Origin: Crossaster papposus
Lineage: Eukaryota; Echinodermata; Asteroidea; Velatida; Solasteridae
DNA length: 64,000 nt
Reading direction: 5' to 3'
NCBI GenBank assembly: GCA_037893245.1
Contig: JBAIAA010000412.1
Location: 682,001-746,000 of the forward strand
A model generated the notes under the pieces. The model worked only from the letters and a program-made list of their open reading frames with translations. It was not told the origin of the DNA and searched no databases. Positions within the stretch are counted from its first letter, which is position 1, and every line of letters starts with the position of its first letter. Of the stretch, positions 20,992-34,561 are shown piece by piece. The position numbers and the translations under genes are program-made.

Positions 20992-22294
20992 TCAACAGTA
21001 GCATAAAAAAACGTATAGCACCTGCTTCTTCAACGTGTACTCCTCCCGCAGTGGCTCAGAATTTGGATATCTGTTGAAGGCACTATGTGCCATGAGCATT
21101 CTCTGTCTAGCTGTGTCAACTCTTGGGTCCTTGCTTCTCTCTGTTTTCCTCTTCCTCTCCACTTTCTTCAGACAAGCTTCTGCAGCCTCATGGTTCGCGG
21201 ACAAAAAGTGCTTGTAGAGGTCTGAAAGCTCGTCCTCGTCACTTTGCAGTGCTTGGTACCTATTCTTGACTTTGACAGCATAGCGAGCCTGTAGCTCCTT
21301 GTTTGTGGCTAATTCGTCCCACTCGTACTTGGGCTTTCCAGCTGAGATTCTTGGTACTCTCAAGCTAAGACGCACTGTTTCTGTCACCACTCTATGATCC
21401 GAGTATAGGGACCCAGAAGAAGAGTAGGCTTCACAGTTGTTGACACTTGTCCTCCACTTCCTATGCACAAGTACGTAGTCCAGTTGGTGGGTCGTATTCT
21501 GCGGTGACCTCCATGTCCACATCTTGCCTCTCCTCTTCTGGAAAAGAGTGTTGGCTGCTAGAAGTCGGTTACCATTAGTGTTGGTTTTGGGGCTGGCTGT
21601 GAACGCTACATCATCAGGGCCTAGCGTGGCATTAAAGTCGCCAAGAACAGCAAGGAAGTTGTGTTGAGCGACTGACTCGAGTGCATGCCTCAATTTGCAG
21701 TAGAAGTTTACCTTGTTCTCAACGTCGTCACCCTCTGTTGGCGCATACGCCACGATGATGGTCAATACTGGGTTACCCTGGAACGTTGCCTTAATGATCC
21801 TCTCTGACACTCGCTCCACAGCTTTCAGAAGTTTCTGCGCTGTCATCCCAAGTACGAGACCCACTCCTCCAGTTGCTGCATTGCTCGAGTTGCGCCATGC
21901 TGATGCAGTGTAAAGTGCCAGTCCCAGTTCGGTCCTGATGGTGTTAATCTCTTGCTCTCTCCCTTCCTTGTGTACAAGTCTGTGTTCCTGTAAACCACAG
22001 ACCTCGATGTCCCACTTCGTTACATTCCAAGCGAGCTCCCCCCTTCCGTCCACTGCCTACATCCTGGGATGAGCCGAGTGTCCGGATATTGAAGGTCGCA
22101 AGTCTGAGAGGACGTTTGCACTTCAAGATTTTGGTAGCTGCTCCCCGCCGTCCATCTGTCGGTACCCTTCCACATGGTGGGTTTGGGGCAACAACTTCAT
22201 CATCAGACATCTTCTGTTGACGGGTCAAAGCTACCAGGCTCCTGGGGACTCCGGCCCCTGGAAGTATACGATTTGTGTTTCTTGCTTCCATCAT
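20992..22294 (-). pseudogene. LINE endonuclease region (two frames)
   Basis: An apurinic-type endonuclease with all main catalytic blocks visible, including SDHRVV near 21390-21410. One frameshift near 22040 separates its first ~80 residues from the rest. The long frame ends at 20992, before the RT starts. Confidence 0.8.
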
Positions 22295-22378
22295 TGTTTC
22301 CTTTCTTGGCTAAATACACAGGTCGGGACGCCACCCCTCTGGCCTGGGTCCGTTAGGGAATGGAAAGATTGAACATCC

Positions 22379-22557
22379 AGTAGGTGGTAGACTGCCAACC
22401 AAGGCTTACGAGTTCTACCTACCCGGGTTTACGATCAACGTTGTCCTTCTTCTAGGCAGACTGCCGACCTAGGCTAACGAGTTCTACCTACCCGGGTTTG
22501 TGATCAGAGTTTACCTTCTTCTAGGTGGACTGGCAACCAAGTCTTACGAGCTCCACC
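22379..22557. repeat. Tandem ~72-bp repeats, 2.5 units
   Basis: Units share TAGGTGG(A/T)..ACTG, TTACGAGTTCTACCTACCCG and CCTTCTTCTAGG. They lie immediately upstream of the LINE's 5' end, so they may be its promoter monomers; position is the only evidence. Confidence 0.75.
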
Positions 22558-22589
22558 TAAGAACTAAGTGTCCTAGGTTATAGAAGATG

Positions 22590-22930
22590 ATATGGGGCGC
22601 CAAATGTGGCTGATGTAGAAACCGATGTCTTTGGGAATTGTGCTTGATGATTTGGATGTCTTCTCTGATGCGGCGGGGGTACCAGCGTTTGGTGCTGGTG
22701 ATGTGTTTAGCCTGGTTCCAGTTGATCTGATGGTTATCAATGTGGAAGTGCTTGACGATGGATGATTTGTTGAGGTTTCCTTTCTGCCGTGGGCTTTGTG
22801 TTTGTGATTCTGGTGGGGATGAGGTCCTTTTTCAGTCTTGTCGATGTACATTTTGCCACATTGGCAGGGGATCCTGTACACTTCTGGTCTGCCCTCTGTG
22901 TGCGACTGGTCCTTGTGTGAATTTAGCACG
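22590..22930 (-). pseudogene. Penelope-like element, GIY-YIG endonuclease fragment
   Basis: Minus strand reads EVYRIPCQCGKMYIDKTEKG followed by a basic tract with HKHKAHGR. This is the start of the GIY-YIG domain found at the C-terminus of many Penelope-like reverse transcriptases. Downstream residues are shifted out of frame and no RT core is seen nearby. Confidence 0.65.
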
Positions 22931-23499
22931 TTGTGGATCGTCAGGGGAGCTGTGTGGACAACTTAAATTCGGTGGTTGTGGAGTATTTTGCTGGATGTGG
23001 TGTGATAGTATTACCTAGGTAGGGGAGAGTAATGGAAGTAGATGCCCTATCTAGTTGGCTTTGGGTATATGTGACCCTTCGGCCAGGGTCTTGACTCGGT
23101 TCCGAGTTGGACTTGGTTTCATTAGGTTCAATAAAAAAAAAATAGGTCCAGAGCGTACACACACAAATGAGCCAACCCGTTTTAACCGGAAATACCACAC
23201 ATGTCCAGCTGGCTGAGACCATGACTGAGTGCGGATTCTCCGGTTGCAGACAAGCAATACCCTGTGTGTAGTGGCAAACTGTACACTGTACATGCAATGC
23301 ATCCTTCTTGTTGATCTATGGCTGTCCAAAGAATCTTTGGCACTTGGAGACGGAGCTGTCTGTACAAGGTGTGGGAGATGTCGGATAGGAGCTTCTGCTG
23401 GGGTGAAGATCTGAGTAGGTCCACTTGCACTGAAGTATCGCAACTTATGACCATCTCCCTGAAAAAGACCTATGCTGAACCCCTTGTGATCATTGACAA

Positions 23500-23945
23500 T
23501 AGCCTTTGAAATCTTTCAAAAAGTTCTGTTACTTGGGCAGCATAATATCTAACTCTGCTACCATCGATGATGAAGTTATACAGTGCATAGCAAAAGCTAT
23601 AGTTCATCGTTTGTCAGACTCGATCATGGCATCAGACTTAGATCAGGGTCTACGAGGCCACGGTTCTTCCTTCCCTCGTCTAAGGTTGCAAAACATGTAT
23701 GGTATACTGCAGACACCTGAAGCAGATGGATAAGTTACACCATAGGTGCCTACGCTGCATATGCCATATCAAATGGCAGGATTGTTCAGGCAGTGCTCTA
23801 TGGACAACTTAAAAAGGGCAAACGCAAGAGAGTCACGCCTGAGGTACAGGGACACCCTGAAGCAGAACCTACGTACATGTACCTTTGAGACAGACTGGAG
23901 CACAGTCAATATGTGGTGTGAAGCCTGTCGAGAAGAAGGCTGAAG
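23500..23945 (+). pseudogene. LINE C-terminal fragment
   Basis: KKFCYLGSIISNSATIDDEV, a broken middle, then RCLRCICHI-like and YGQLKRAN-like segments. This is the order seen in the RT C-terminus of CR1/RTE-like LINEs. Frameshifted at least twice. Confidence 0.65.
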
Positions 23946-24329
23946 TGTGTTAGCATACAAGACCTTGGCTCTTGCCCGACGTGTGGTCGAGTGTGCCGAT
24001 AAAGAATTGAAGTCTACTCCCACAATAGGACATAAATGCTGAGTATTGATGTGTCGCCTATGATGCGAGACTCCATATATGGATTTATATGGGCTGGTGT
24101 TTGGCTTCAACACCTCATAATTTGAAGTGATGAGAGTTATCCATATCAAATGCAAATGGTTATCATGCTCCTGTACAAGTGCAACAATAGTAAAATCGAA
24201 TTTGTGACCTCTGGTGTAGGAACCTGTTGGTGGAGTTGTTGATTGTTGGATGAATGGAGACTTCCTGAATTTTTTGTGTGGATCTATTGGATGAATGATA
24301 GCTGAATTAACCATCCTCTATAATCAAAT

Positions 24330-25640
24330 CTTCATGGAACAAAAGATACCAAGACATTAGAATGAAGCGAAGGTCATTTTTCTTTATAAAAAAAGGCGAC
24401 AAAACTGACAAAGAATTACAGACCCATCAGTCTTTTATCTGATCTGTACAAAAATTTCACAAAAATCATACAAAAAGGATTACGACAGTTCTAGATGAAC
24501 ATCAACGAAGAGAACAGGCTGGGTTCAGAAAAGGCTTCTCAAGAACAGATCATTTACTAAAACAATGAGTATCAACTGGATTTGTGTGTGGGATTTATTG
24601 ATTACGAGAAGGCATTGAACTCTGTGGAAGATAAATATCTGTTTCAAGCTCTGAGGAAAATGGAAATTAGTGAAGGACATGTAAAGTTACTGGAAGATAT
24701 CTACATTGAAGCAACAGCAAGGATTTACATTGACAAAGACGTCTCACAGGAAATAAACATCAATAGAGGAGTTAGGCAAGGGGACCTAATATTACCCAAA
24801 ATATTCAGTGCGGTGTTGGAAGAGGTTTTCAAGAACACGTCACTGGATGAGAAAGGGTACAACATTGATGGAGAAATGTTAACAGATCTACGTTTTGCAG
24901 ATGATGTGGCTCTAATTACCTGTTGCATTAACAACTTAGAAGCGCAAATAAATGTAAACAGCAATAGTAAAGACAGATTTGAAGATGCACAAAGGAAAGA
25001 CAAAGTTCATGACAAATTTCAATACAGATGACTCAATAATGGTGGAGGACCAAGAGATCAGCAGGGTGAATGAATACAAATATGTAGGCCAAACAGTAAA
25101 AATGAACGACAACAGAAAAGACGAAGTATCAAACAGGATTAAGGCAGGATGGAGCTCCTTTGGATGATACAGAGGAATACTTGGTGATAAGAACATACCT
25201 ATGGCACTTAATAGGAGAAAAGTATATGATCAGTGTGTGCTACCAACAATAACTTATGGAGCAGAAACATGGACAACAACAAAATTAATAGAACATAAAC
25301 TCTGCACAGCACAAAGAGCAATGGAGAGATAAACGCTACATATATCAATTAGAGACAGGATTAAATGCACAGAAATACGAAAGAAAACTGGAGTAAGAGA
25401 CATCATAAGGACAATAAAACAAGCTAAATGGAGATGGGCTGGACACACTGCCCGAAGAAATGACAATAGATGGACAACAAGAATAATGGATTGGTAACCA
25501 AGGACAGGTAAAAGAGGTAGACAGAAAAGAAGATGGAATCAGGGTATATGCAGGAACAACATGGACCAGAACTGCAAGAAGTAGAAATGAATGGCATTTT
25601 CATGAGGAGGGCTACATCCTACATGATGATGATTAATTGT
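24330..25640 (+). mobile_element. 5'-truncated LINE (RTE-like) with frameshifted RT
   Basis: RT motifs on the plus strand: a NYRPISLLSDLYK-type block in broken frame (about 24415-24450), EQAGFRKGFSRTDHLL, FIDYEKALNSVEDKYLFQAL, RGVRQGDLILPKIFSAVLE, LRFADDVALIT. A C-terminal arm follows (VNEYKYVGQTVKMNDNRKDE, then CVLPTITYGAETWTTTK and GRQKRRW). The FADD catalytic pair is intact at about 24893-24904. Endonuclease is missing. Stops and shifts near 24565, 25030, 25168 and 25330. Confidence 0.8.
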
Positions 25641-26394
25641 GCACATTTGGGACAAGAAATCAAAGTGTTGTACTGTCATAAATGAGCTGTACTTGCTGTG
25701 ATGTTGTCTACTGGAGTAATGAGTTAGAGTTGATAGCATCATTAAAGCCAGTCCCTCATCTGTAGTGCTATGGGAATGTATCTTCTGCACTAGTAGTCTT
25801 ACCAATGTGAATGAGCTTTTGATATGGTGACACTCCCCAGCTTGAGTAGTAATTGAAAGGATTTATTTTGTATTTGTTAAGATGGTACTGGACAACGTAG
25901 TAAATGTGCACCCTGACAAGTTTCTGCTTGGAAATTATCTTGAGGTTGATTGCAATTCATGTATGTGTGCTTTGAAAGAGAGGTATGCCAACGGTGAGTT
26001 ATTAGGCAGCATGATGAGCTTACTGTTGAAGTGGTACTTTGATGTTGATCAAGAAGTAGTTGGTCTCCAAGTATTGGGAAAGTTTTGTTGAGCAGTGGAT
26101 CAATTAAGCCATGCTTGGTTCTGTGTAGTTGTTGTAGAAGTGTCATGATTGATTGATTGGGTCTATGGTGGAAAGGTTTTACAGGTAGTTTGTCATCTCA
26201 CATAGTCTTGATGAAATGCTGAACATGGAGTCTTTCTAGCAGGATATTCTTGAGTGTAACATTGATCTGATGATAGCCCTGTGGATACAGGTGTCATAGA
26301 GATGGCAGGATGCGAAGAAGATTCGTGGTTTGAAGTATATTGGATAATTCAGAGGACATGACAAAGGTAGCAGGTGCAGTTTATTGTGTTAATT
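25641..26394. other. Unassigned; one weak open frame
   Basis: An ATG frame at 25882-26091 (MVLDNVVNVHPDKFLLGNYL...) has no family I recognise and no splice context. It could be part of an unknown repeat. No RNA gene seen. Confidence 0.3.
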
Positions 26395-27315
26395 AGTGTG
26401 ACCAATTAGTTGGTTAATGCCGTGACTTTTTTTGTGTGCAGGTAGTGTGTACAACTTTGTTGGTAGATGTCATGATTTTGCCTACATTTACCTTGAGATT
26501 GTTCTGAAATTAATAGCACGGTGAACAGGATGGATGTTGATTTTCAGTTGCTTCAAGAAGTTATTATGGAGTTGTCAGCTTGAAGGTTCTGTCATCATAG
26601 GACTTGTTCTGTAGTTGGAACAAACAAAAATTTGCATGAAGTAAATTGAGATGTTAAATGATACTGTTTAAAAAATATGAAGGTGTGATTGGTCAGTTGT
26701 AGAGTGTAATAAGTTTGGTATGTTAATCTGTTGTTTTGATTGGGTTACCGTAATAAATATATGGTGAAGTTGTTTGGATAATAGAAATGTTTTATTGGAA
26801 GTAACTGTTTTAGTATTTATAGAGAGGTAATAGTATATGTTTTTGAGAATTGTTTAATGGAGTTTTGTTATATGTTGTGTGATTAATTAGTTGGCTTTTT
26901 AAATCTTTACTTTTTTTTTGTGTGGGTAGTGTGCACAAGTTACTTGGGAGATGTTATGATTACGTTTACCTTGAGGCTGTTGTGAAACTAATAGGATGAA
27001 GAGAGATTTTGAGTTGGTCTGAGAAGTTGTGAGCTTGAGTCATTATAGGACTTGTTTTGTAGGAATAAAAACAAATTGGCATGAAGTCAATTGAGATGTC
27101 AAGTAATACTGTTAAAAAAAAAAAATTATAAAGGTGTGATTGTAAAGTGTAATAATGTTAATAAGTATTTAGTGACATTTGAATGATTGATCTAGGTTAA
27201 TAAATATATGGTGAAGAGGTTGTTTGGATAATAGTATATGTTTTATTAAGAGTAATTGGTTGAGTGTGTATAGAGATGTAATGAGTATATGTTTTTGAGA
27301 ATTGTTGTGTAATAG
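26395..27315 (+). repeat. Diverged tandem duplication, two ~450-bp units
   Basis: Unit 1 is about 26395-26865 and unit 2 about 26880-27315. Shared landmarks in order are ATTAGTTGG, TTTTTTTGTGTG, TTTACCTTGAG, CATNATAGGACTTGTT, AAATATATGGTGAAG, GTTGTTTGGATAATAG and GTATATGTTTTTGAGAATTG. Unit 2 runs directly into a remnant of the BLTP1 last exon, so these are copies of the preceding intron. Confidence 0.8.
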
Positions 27316-27420
27316 GTTGTTGTGGTAGTACGGCAAGAAGATTGAGTGTAGAGTACATTGGACTTGTGTGATGACGATTTGTGAATAGAGACTCATTAAA
27401 TCATGAAGGGCTGATGGGAG
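27316..27420 (+). pseudogene. BLTP1 last-exon remnant, copy 3
   Basis: After an AATAG acceptor relic, GTTGTTGTGG, GGCAAGAAGATTGAG, TGTAGAGTACATT, GAGACTCATTAAAT and GGGCTGATGGGAG track copy 2 (9375-9552) with deletions. No reading frame survives. About 50 bp further on, the 11-bp satellite begins. Confidence 0.75.
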
Positions 27421-27466
27421 TTTAGGAAGTAGAGGGAATAATTTTTTTAAGTTTCTGCTGAATAAA

Positions 27467-30400
27467 GGTTATATAAAGGTTATATAAAGGTTATATAAAG
27501 GTTATATAAAGGTTATATAAAGGTTATATAAAGGTTATATAAAGGTTATATAAAGGTTATATAAAGGTTATATAAAGGTTATATAAAGGTTATATAAAGG
27601 TTATATAAAGGTTATATAAAGGTTATATAAAGGTTATATAAAGGTTATATAAAGGTTATATAAAGGTTATATAAAGGTTATATAAAGGTTATATAAAGGT
27701 TATATAAAGGTTATATAAAGGTTATATAAAGGTTATATAAAGGTTATATAAAGGTTATATAAAGGTTATATAAAGGTTATATAAAGGTTATATAAAGGTT
27801 ATATAAAGGTTATATAAAGGTTATATAAAGGTTATATAAAGGTTATATAAAGGTTATATAAAGGTTATATAAAGGTTATATAAAGGTTATATAAAGGTTA
27901 TATAAAGGTTATATAAAGGTTATATAAAGGTTATATAAAGGTTATATAAAGGTTATATAAAGGTTATATAAAGGTTATATAAAGGTTATATAAAGGTTAT
28001 ATAAAGGTTATATAAAGGTTATATAAAGGTTATATAAAGGTTATATAAAGGTTATATAAAGGTTATATAAAGGTTATATAAAGGTTATATAAAGGTTATA
28101 TAAAGGTTATATAAAGGTTATATAAAGGTTATATAAAGGTTATATAAAGGTTATATAAAGGTTATATAAAGGTTATATAAAGGTTATATAAAGGTTATAT
28201 AAAGGTTATATAAAGGTTATATAAAGGTTATATAAAGGTTATATAAAGGTTATATAAAGGTTATATAAAGGTTATATAAAGGTTATATAAAGGTTATATA
28301 AAGGTTATATAAAGGTTATATAAAGGTTATATAAAGGTTATATAAAGGTTATATAAAGGTTATATAAAGGTTATATAAAGGTTATATAAAGGTTATATAA
28401 AGGTTATATAAAGGTTATATAAAGGTTATATAAAGGTTATATAAAGGTTATATAAAGGTTATATAAAGGTTATATAAAGGTTATATAAAGGTTATATAAA
28501 GGTTATATAAAGGTTATATAAAGGTTATATAAAGGTTATATAAAGGTTATATAAAGGTTATATAAAGGTTATATAAAGGTTATATAAAGGTTATATAAAG
28601 GTTATATAAAGGTTATATAAAGGTTATATAAAGGTTATATAAAGGTTATATAAAGGTTATATAAAGGTTATATAAAGGTTATATAAAGGTTATATAAAGG
28701 TTATATAAAGGTTATATAAAGGTTATATAAAGGTTATATAAAGGTTATATAAAGGTTATATAAAGGTTATATAAAGGTTATATAAAGGTTATATAAAGGT
28801 TATATAAAGGTTATATAAAGGTTATATAAAGGTTATATAAAGGTTATATAAAGGTTATATAAAGGTTATATAAAGGTTATATAAAGGTTATATAAAGGTT
28901 ATATAAAGGTTATATAAAGGTTATATAAAGGTTATATAAAGGTTATATAAAGGTTATATAAAGGTTATATAAAGGTTATATAAAGGTTATATAAAGGTTA
29001 TATAAAGGTTATATAAAGGTTATATAAAGGTTATATAAAGGTTATATAAAGGTTATATAAAGGTTATATAAAGGTTATATAAAGGTTATATAAAGGTTAT
29101 ATAAAGGTTATATAAAGGTTATATAAAGGTTATATAAAGGTTATATAAAGGTTATATAAAGGTTATATAAAGGTTATATAAAGGTTATATAAAGGTTATA
29201 TAAAGGTTATATAAAGGTTATATAAAGGTTATATAAAGGTTATATAAAGGTTATATAAAGGTTATATAAAGGTTATATAAAGGTTATATAAAGGTTATAT
29301 AAAGGTTATATAAAGGTTATATAAAGGTTATATAAAGGTTATATAAAGGTTATATAAAGGTTATATAAAGGTTATATAAAGGTTATATAAAGGTTATATA
29401 AAGGTTATATAAAGGTTATATAAAGGTTATATAAAGGTTATATAAAGGTTATATAAAGGTTATATAAAGGTTATATAAAGGTTATATAAAGGTTATATAA
29501 AGGTTATATAAAGGTTATATAAAGGTTATATAAAGGTTATATAAAGGTTATATAAAGGTTATATAAAGGTTATATAAAGGTTATATAAAGGTTATATAAA
29601 GGTTATATAAAGGTTATATAAAGGTTATATAAAGGTTATATAAAGGTTATATAAAGGTTATATAAAGGTTATATAAAGGTTATATAAAGGTTATATAAAG
29701 GTTATATAAAGGTTATATAAAGGTTATATAAAGGTTATATAAAGGTTATATAAAGGTTATATAAAGGTTATATAAAGGTTATATAAAGGTTATATAAAGG
29801 TTATATAAAGGTTATATAAAGGTTATATAAAGGTTATATAAAGGTTATATAAAGGTTATATAAAGGTTATATAAAGGTTATATAAAGGTTATATAAAGGT
29901 TATATAAAGGTTATATAAAGGTTATATAAAGGTTATATAAAGGTTATATAAAGGTTATATAAAGGTTATATAAAGGTTATATAAAGGTTATATAAAGGTT
30001 ATATAAAGGTTATATAAAGGTTATATAAAGGTTATATAAAGGTTATATAAAGGTTATATAAAGGTTATATAAAGGTTATATAAAGGTTATATAAAGGTTA
30101 TATAAAGGTTATATAAAGGTTATATAAAGGTTATATAAAGGTTATATAAAGGTTATATAAAGGTTATATAAAGGTTATATAAAGGTTATATAAAGGTTAT
30201 ATAAAGGTTATATAAAGGTTATATAAAGGTTATATAAAGGTTATATAAAGGTTATATAAAGGTTATATAAAGGTTATATAAAGGTTATATAAAGGTTATA
30301 TAAAGGTTATATAAAGGTTATATAAAGGTTATATAAAGGTTATATAAAGGTTATATAAAGGTTATATAAAGGTTATATAAAGGTTATATAAAGGTTATAT

Positions 30401-33351
30401 AAAGGTTATATAAAGGTTATATAAAGGTTATATAAAGGTTATATAAAGGTTATATAAAGGTTATATAAAGGTTATATAAAGGTTATATAAAGGTTATATA
30501 AAGGTTATATAAAGGTTATATAAAGGTTATATAAAGGTTATATAAAGGTTATATAAAGGTTATATAAAGGTTATATAAAGGTTATATAAAGGTTATATAA
30601 AGGTTATATAAAGGTTATATAAAGGTTATATAAAGGTTATATAAAGGTTATATAAAGGTTATATAAAGGTTATATAAAGGTTATATAAAGGTTATATAAA
30701 GGTTATATAAAGGTTATATAAAGGTTATATAAAGGTTATATAAAGGTTATATAAAGGTTATATAAAGGTTATATAAAGGTTATATAAAGGTTATATAAAG
30801 GTTATATAAAGGTTATATAAAGGTTATATAAAGGTTATATAAAGGTTATATAAAGGTTATATAAAGGTTATATAAAGGTTATATAAAGGTTATATAAAGG
30901 TTATATAAAGGTTATATAAAGGTTATATAAAGGTTATATAAAGGTTATATAAAGGTTATATAAAGGTTATATAAAGGTTATATAAAGGTTATATAAAGGT
31001 TATATAAAGGTTATATAAAGGTTATATAAAGGTTATATAAAGGTTATATAAAGGTTATATAAAGGTTATATAAAGGTTATATAAAGGTTATATAAAGGTT
31101 ATATAAAGGTTATATAAAGGTTATATAAAGGTTATATAAAGGTTATATAAAGGTTATATAAAGGTTATATAAAGGTTATATAAAGGTTATATAAAGGTTA
31201 TATAAAGGTTATATAAAGGTTATATAAAGGTTATATAAAGGTTATATAAAGGTTATATAAAGGTTATATAAAGGTTATATAAAGGTTATATAAAGGTTAT
31301 ATAAAGGTTATATAAAGGTTATATAAAGGTTATATAAAGGTTATATAAAGGTTATATAAAGGTTATATAAAGGTTATATAAAGGTTATATAAAGGTTATA
31401 TAAAGGTTATATAAAGGTTATATAAAGGTTATATAAAGGTTATATAAAGGTTATATAAAGGTTATATAAAGGTTATATAAAGGTTATATAAAGGTTATAT
31501 AAAGGTTATATAAAGGTTATATAAAGGTTATATAAAGGTTATATAAAGGTTATATAAAGGTTATATAAAGGTTATATAAAGGTTATATAAAGGTTATATA
31601 AAGGTTATATAAAGGTTATATAAAGGTTATATAAAGGTTATATAAAGGTTATATAAAGGTTATATAAAGGTTATATAAAGGTTATATAAAGGTTATATAA
31701 AGGTTATATAAAGGTTATATAAAGGTTATATAAAGGTTATATAAAGGTTATATAAAGGTTATATAAAGGTTATATAAAGGTTATATAAAGGTTATATAAA
31801 GGTTATATAAAGGTTATATAAAGGTTATATAAAGGTTATATAAAGGTTATATAAAGGTTATATAAAGGTTATATAAAGGTTATATAAAGGTTATATAAAG
31901 GTTATATAAAGGTTATATAAAGGTTATATAAAGGTTATATAAAGGTTATATAAAGGTTATATAAAGGTTATATAAAGGTTATATAAAGGTTATATAAAGG
32001 TTATATAAAGGTTATATAAAGGTTATATAAAGGTTATATAAAGGTTATATAAAGGTTATATAAAGGTTATATAAAGGTTATATAAAGGTTATATAAAGGT
32101 TATATAAAGGTTATATAAAGGTTATATAAAGGTTATATAAAGGTTATATAAAGGTTATATAAAGGTTATATAAAGGTTATATAAAGGTTATATAAAGGTT
32201 ATATAAAGGTTATATAAAGGTTATATAAAGGTTATATAAAGGTTATATAAAGGTTATATAAAGGTTATATAAAGGTTATATAAAGGTTATATAAAGGTTA
32301 TATAAAGGTTATATAAAGGTTATATAAAGGTTATATAAAGGTTATATAAAGGTTATATAAAGGTTATATAAAGGTTATATAAAGGTTATATAAAGGTTAT
32401 ATAAAGGTTATATAAAGGTTATATAAAGGTTATATAAAGGTTATATAAAGGTTATATAAAGGTTATATAAAGGTTATATAAAGGTTATATAAAGGTTATA
32501 TAAAGGTTATATAAAGGTTATATAAAGGTTATATAAAGGTTATATAAAGGTTATATAAAGGTTATATAAAGGTTATATAAAGGTTATATAAAGGTTATAT
32601 AAAGGTTATATAAAGGTTATATAAAGGTTATATAAAGGTTATATAAAGGTTATATAAAGGTTATATAAAGGTTATATAAAGGTTATATAAAGGTTATATA
32701 AAGGTTATATAAAGGTTATATAAAGGTTATATAAAGGTTATATAAAGGTTATATAAAGGTTATATAAAGGTTATATAAAGGTTATATAAAGGTTATATAA
32801 AGGTTATATAAAGGTTATATAAAGGTTATATAAAGGTTATATAAAGGTTATATAAAGGTTATATAAAGGTTATATAAAGGTTATATAAAGGTTATATAAA
32901 GGTTATATAAAGGTTATATAAAGGTTATATAAAGGTTATATAAAGGTTATATAAAGGTTATATAAAGGTTATATAAAGGTTATATAAAGGTTATATAAAG
33001 GTTATATAAAGGTTATATAAAGGTTATATAAAGGTTATATAAAGGTTATATAAAGGTTATATAAAGGTTATATAAAGGTTATATAAAGGTTATATAAAGG
33101 TTATATAAAGGTTATATAAAGGTTATATAAAGGTTATATAAAGGTTATATAAAGGTTATATAAAGGTTATATAAAGGTTATATAAAGGTTATATAAAGGT
33201 TATATAAAGGTTATATAAAGGTTATATAAAGGTTATATAAAGGTTATATAAAGGTTATATAAAGGTTATATAAAGGTTATATAAAGGTTATATAAAGGTT
33301 ATATAAAGGTTATATAAAGGTTATATAAAGGTTATATAAAGGTTATATAAA
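27467..33351 (+). repeat. 11-bp satellite, 535 perfect GGTTATATAAA units
   Basis: 5885 bp of GGTTATATAAA with no substitution or change of phase that I could find by following the 660-bp (60 x 11) line cycle. Each unit contains the self-complementary octamer TTATATAA and a TATATAA core. Every frame on both strands has stops. It is bounded on the left by a BLTP1 3' UTR relic and on the right by GGTTATAATAAGGGG. Confidence 0.98.
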
Positions 33352-34561
33352 GGTTATAATAAGGGGTTACAAACGTGCAGTTTGGTTAATAGGAAAATGC
33401 CTTTCAATCCCTAAAACACCTCATTATACGGGGTCAAGTTTTTATTATTAACGAACATTAACAGGTTAAGGATATATTTGATCACATTTATGTTCAACAG
33501 TTTTCTAACATGAATTTATTACTATTCAATTTGCAGTTACACTATTGTATTTTAATTATTATAGGTTTTATTGCGAACTAGCAATAAATGCAACGCCAGT
33601 CTTTACATTCCATTTAAATTTGTCCTTATTTTTATTTTGTCATTTCAGGTTTAAAAAAGGGGTGGTTTGCCTATCATATTGTCAACATTTGGTTCTACAT
33701 TATAAAGACCGAGGCTTCCATTTTATAAATCGTGCACATTTGTTTAAACTAAAGATTAAGGGACTAGGCTTTACAGTTTAGTAATAATATAATTATATTT
33801 AATAAGGGGGTTAGCCTTACAGTTAAATTATCTTTAGTTACATTTCATTATTCCGCAATATTTAGAAATTTAAAATTTAAATGTCTTAAATTGTTAGTTG
33901 GCGGTATATTTATGGAAAATAGTTTCAACTTTGATTAAATTGCAATTTCAGTTTAAAAATGCTATTTAGTATTCACATTTTCTATATTTATAAGTGGTTG
34001 CTTCTTTAGGAAAAAATATCTATTTTTGAAAAATTCATATTCAGAATCATTAGTTTACCCTTAAATTTTTATTAAAATGTTGCAGATTAGCCTACTATTT
34101 TAAATTAATCACCATTTATTATTGGGGGTACTTTTCTATTACGTGTACGTTATAGCTTTGAATGTTTCTTCACTAATAAAATTGTCATGGCTTAGCCTTG
34201 CATTTTAACAAATAGCACACAGTTAATTGCTTGGGTTCTTTAGTTGTTGGTTTTTTTAAATAGGTTAAGGGCATTGTAAAAGCGAACCTTTTCGTTGACG
34301 GAAAATTTAGTTCTTACTATAAAACATGTTGAGTGGGGATGTATTCAAGGGATTTCAAGGCATCTTCCAAACAAAATCAAAATTGGTTAATTGAAGGTTG
34401 AATAAATATTAGACTAGTAAGAAAGTGAATAAACAGAAATGTGACATGCATGAAAAACATTTCAGTATTTTAACAATTAGTAATACAAAATATAATGCAT
34501 TTCAGTTTGGAATAATACACTCGACACAGTTTGGGGGTCATCTTTATTGTATTTCTTCAAT
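33352..34561. other. AT-rich spacer
   Basis: No gene found. An open frame of 78 codons at 33545-33781 has no recognisable features and fits chance in AT-rich DNA. Confidence 0.4.

Larger units (their letters stand above)
19210..22300 (-). mobile_element. Near full-length APE-type LINE (RTE/CR1-like), broken by frameshifts
   Basis: The minus strand holds an endonuclease (22294-20992) with ATFNIRTL, LQEHR, GDFNA, LDYVLV and SDHRVV motifs. It is followed by a reverse transcriptase (20843 to about 19670) with IVPVPKSGDLSKPGNYRGIS, FIDLKKAFDTV, and the catalytic LDFADDISLL. A C-terminal arm (19604-19230) ends with FVDQLKKDAAQQE. Breaks occur near 22040, 20960, 20400, 20140 and 19700. A 19-bp tandem duplication sits at about 19693-19731. 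Clade assignment is tentative. Confidence 0.85.

Noticed and set aside
23051-23443. Minus-strand frame of 130 codons
   Set aside because: No recognisable domain, overlaps repeat remnants, and has competing frames on both strands.
25882-26091. Plus-strand frame starting MVLDNVVNVHPDK
   Set aside because: No family recognised and no splice context; kept only as an unassigned spacer note.
27467-33351. Centromere, CRISPR array or coding repeat
   Set aside because: There are no spacers, all frames contain stops, and one 5.9-kb array inside a gene-bearing region gives no evidence of a centromere.
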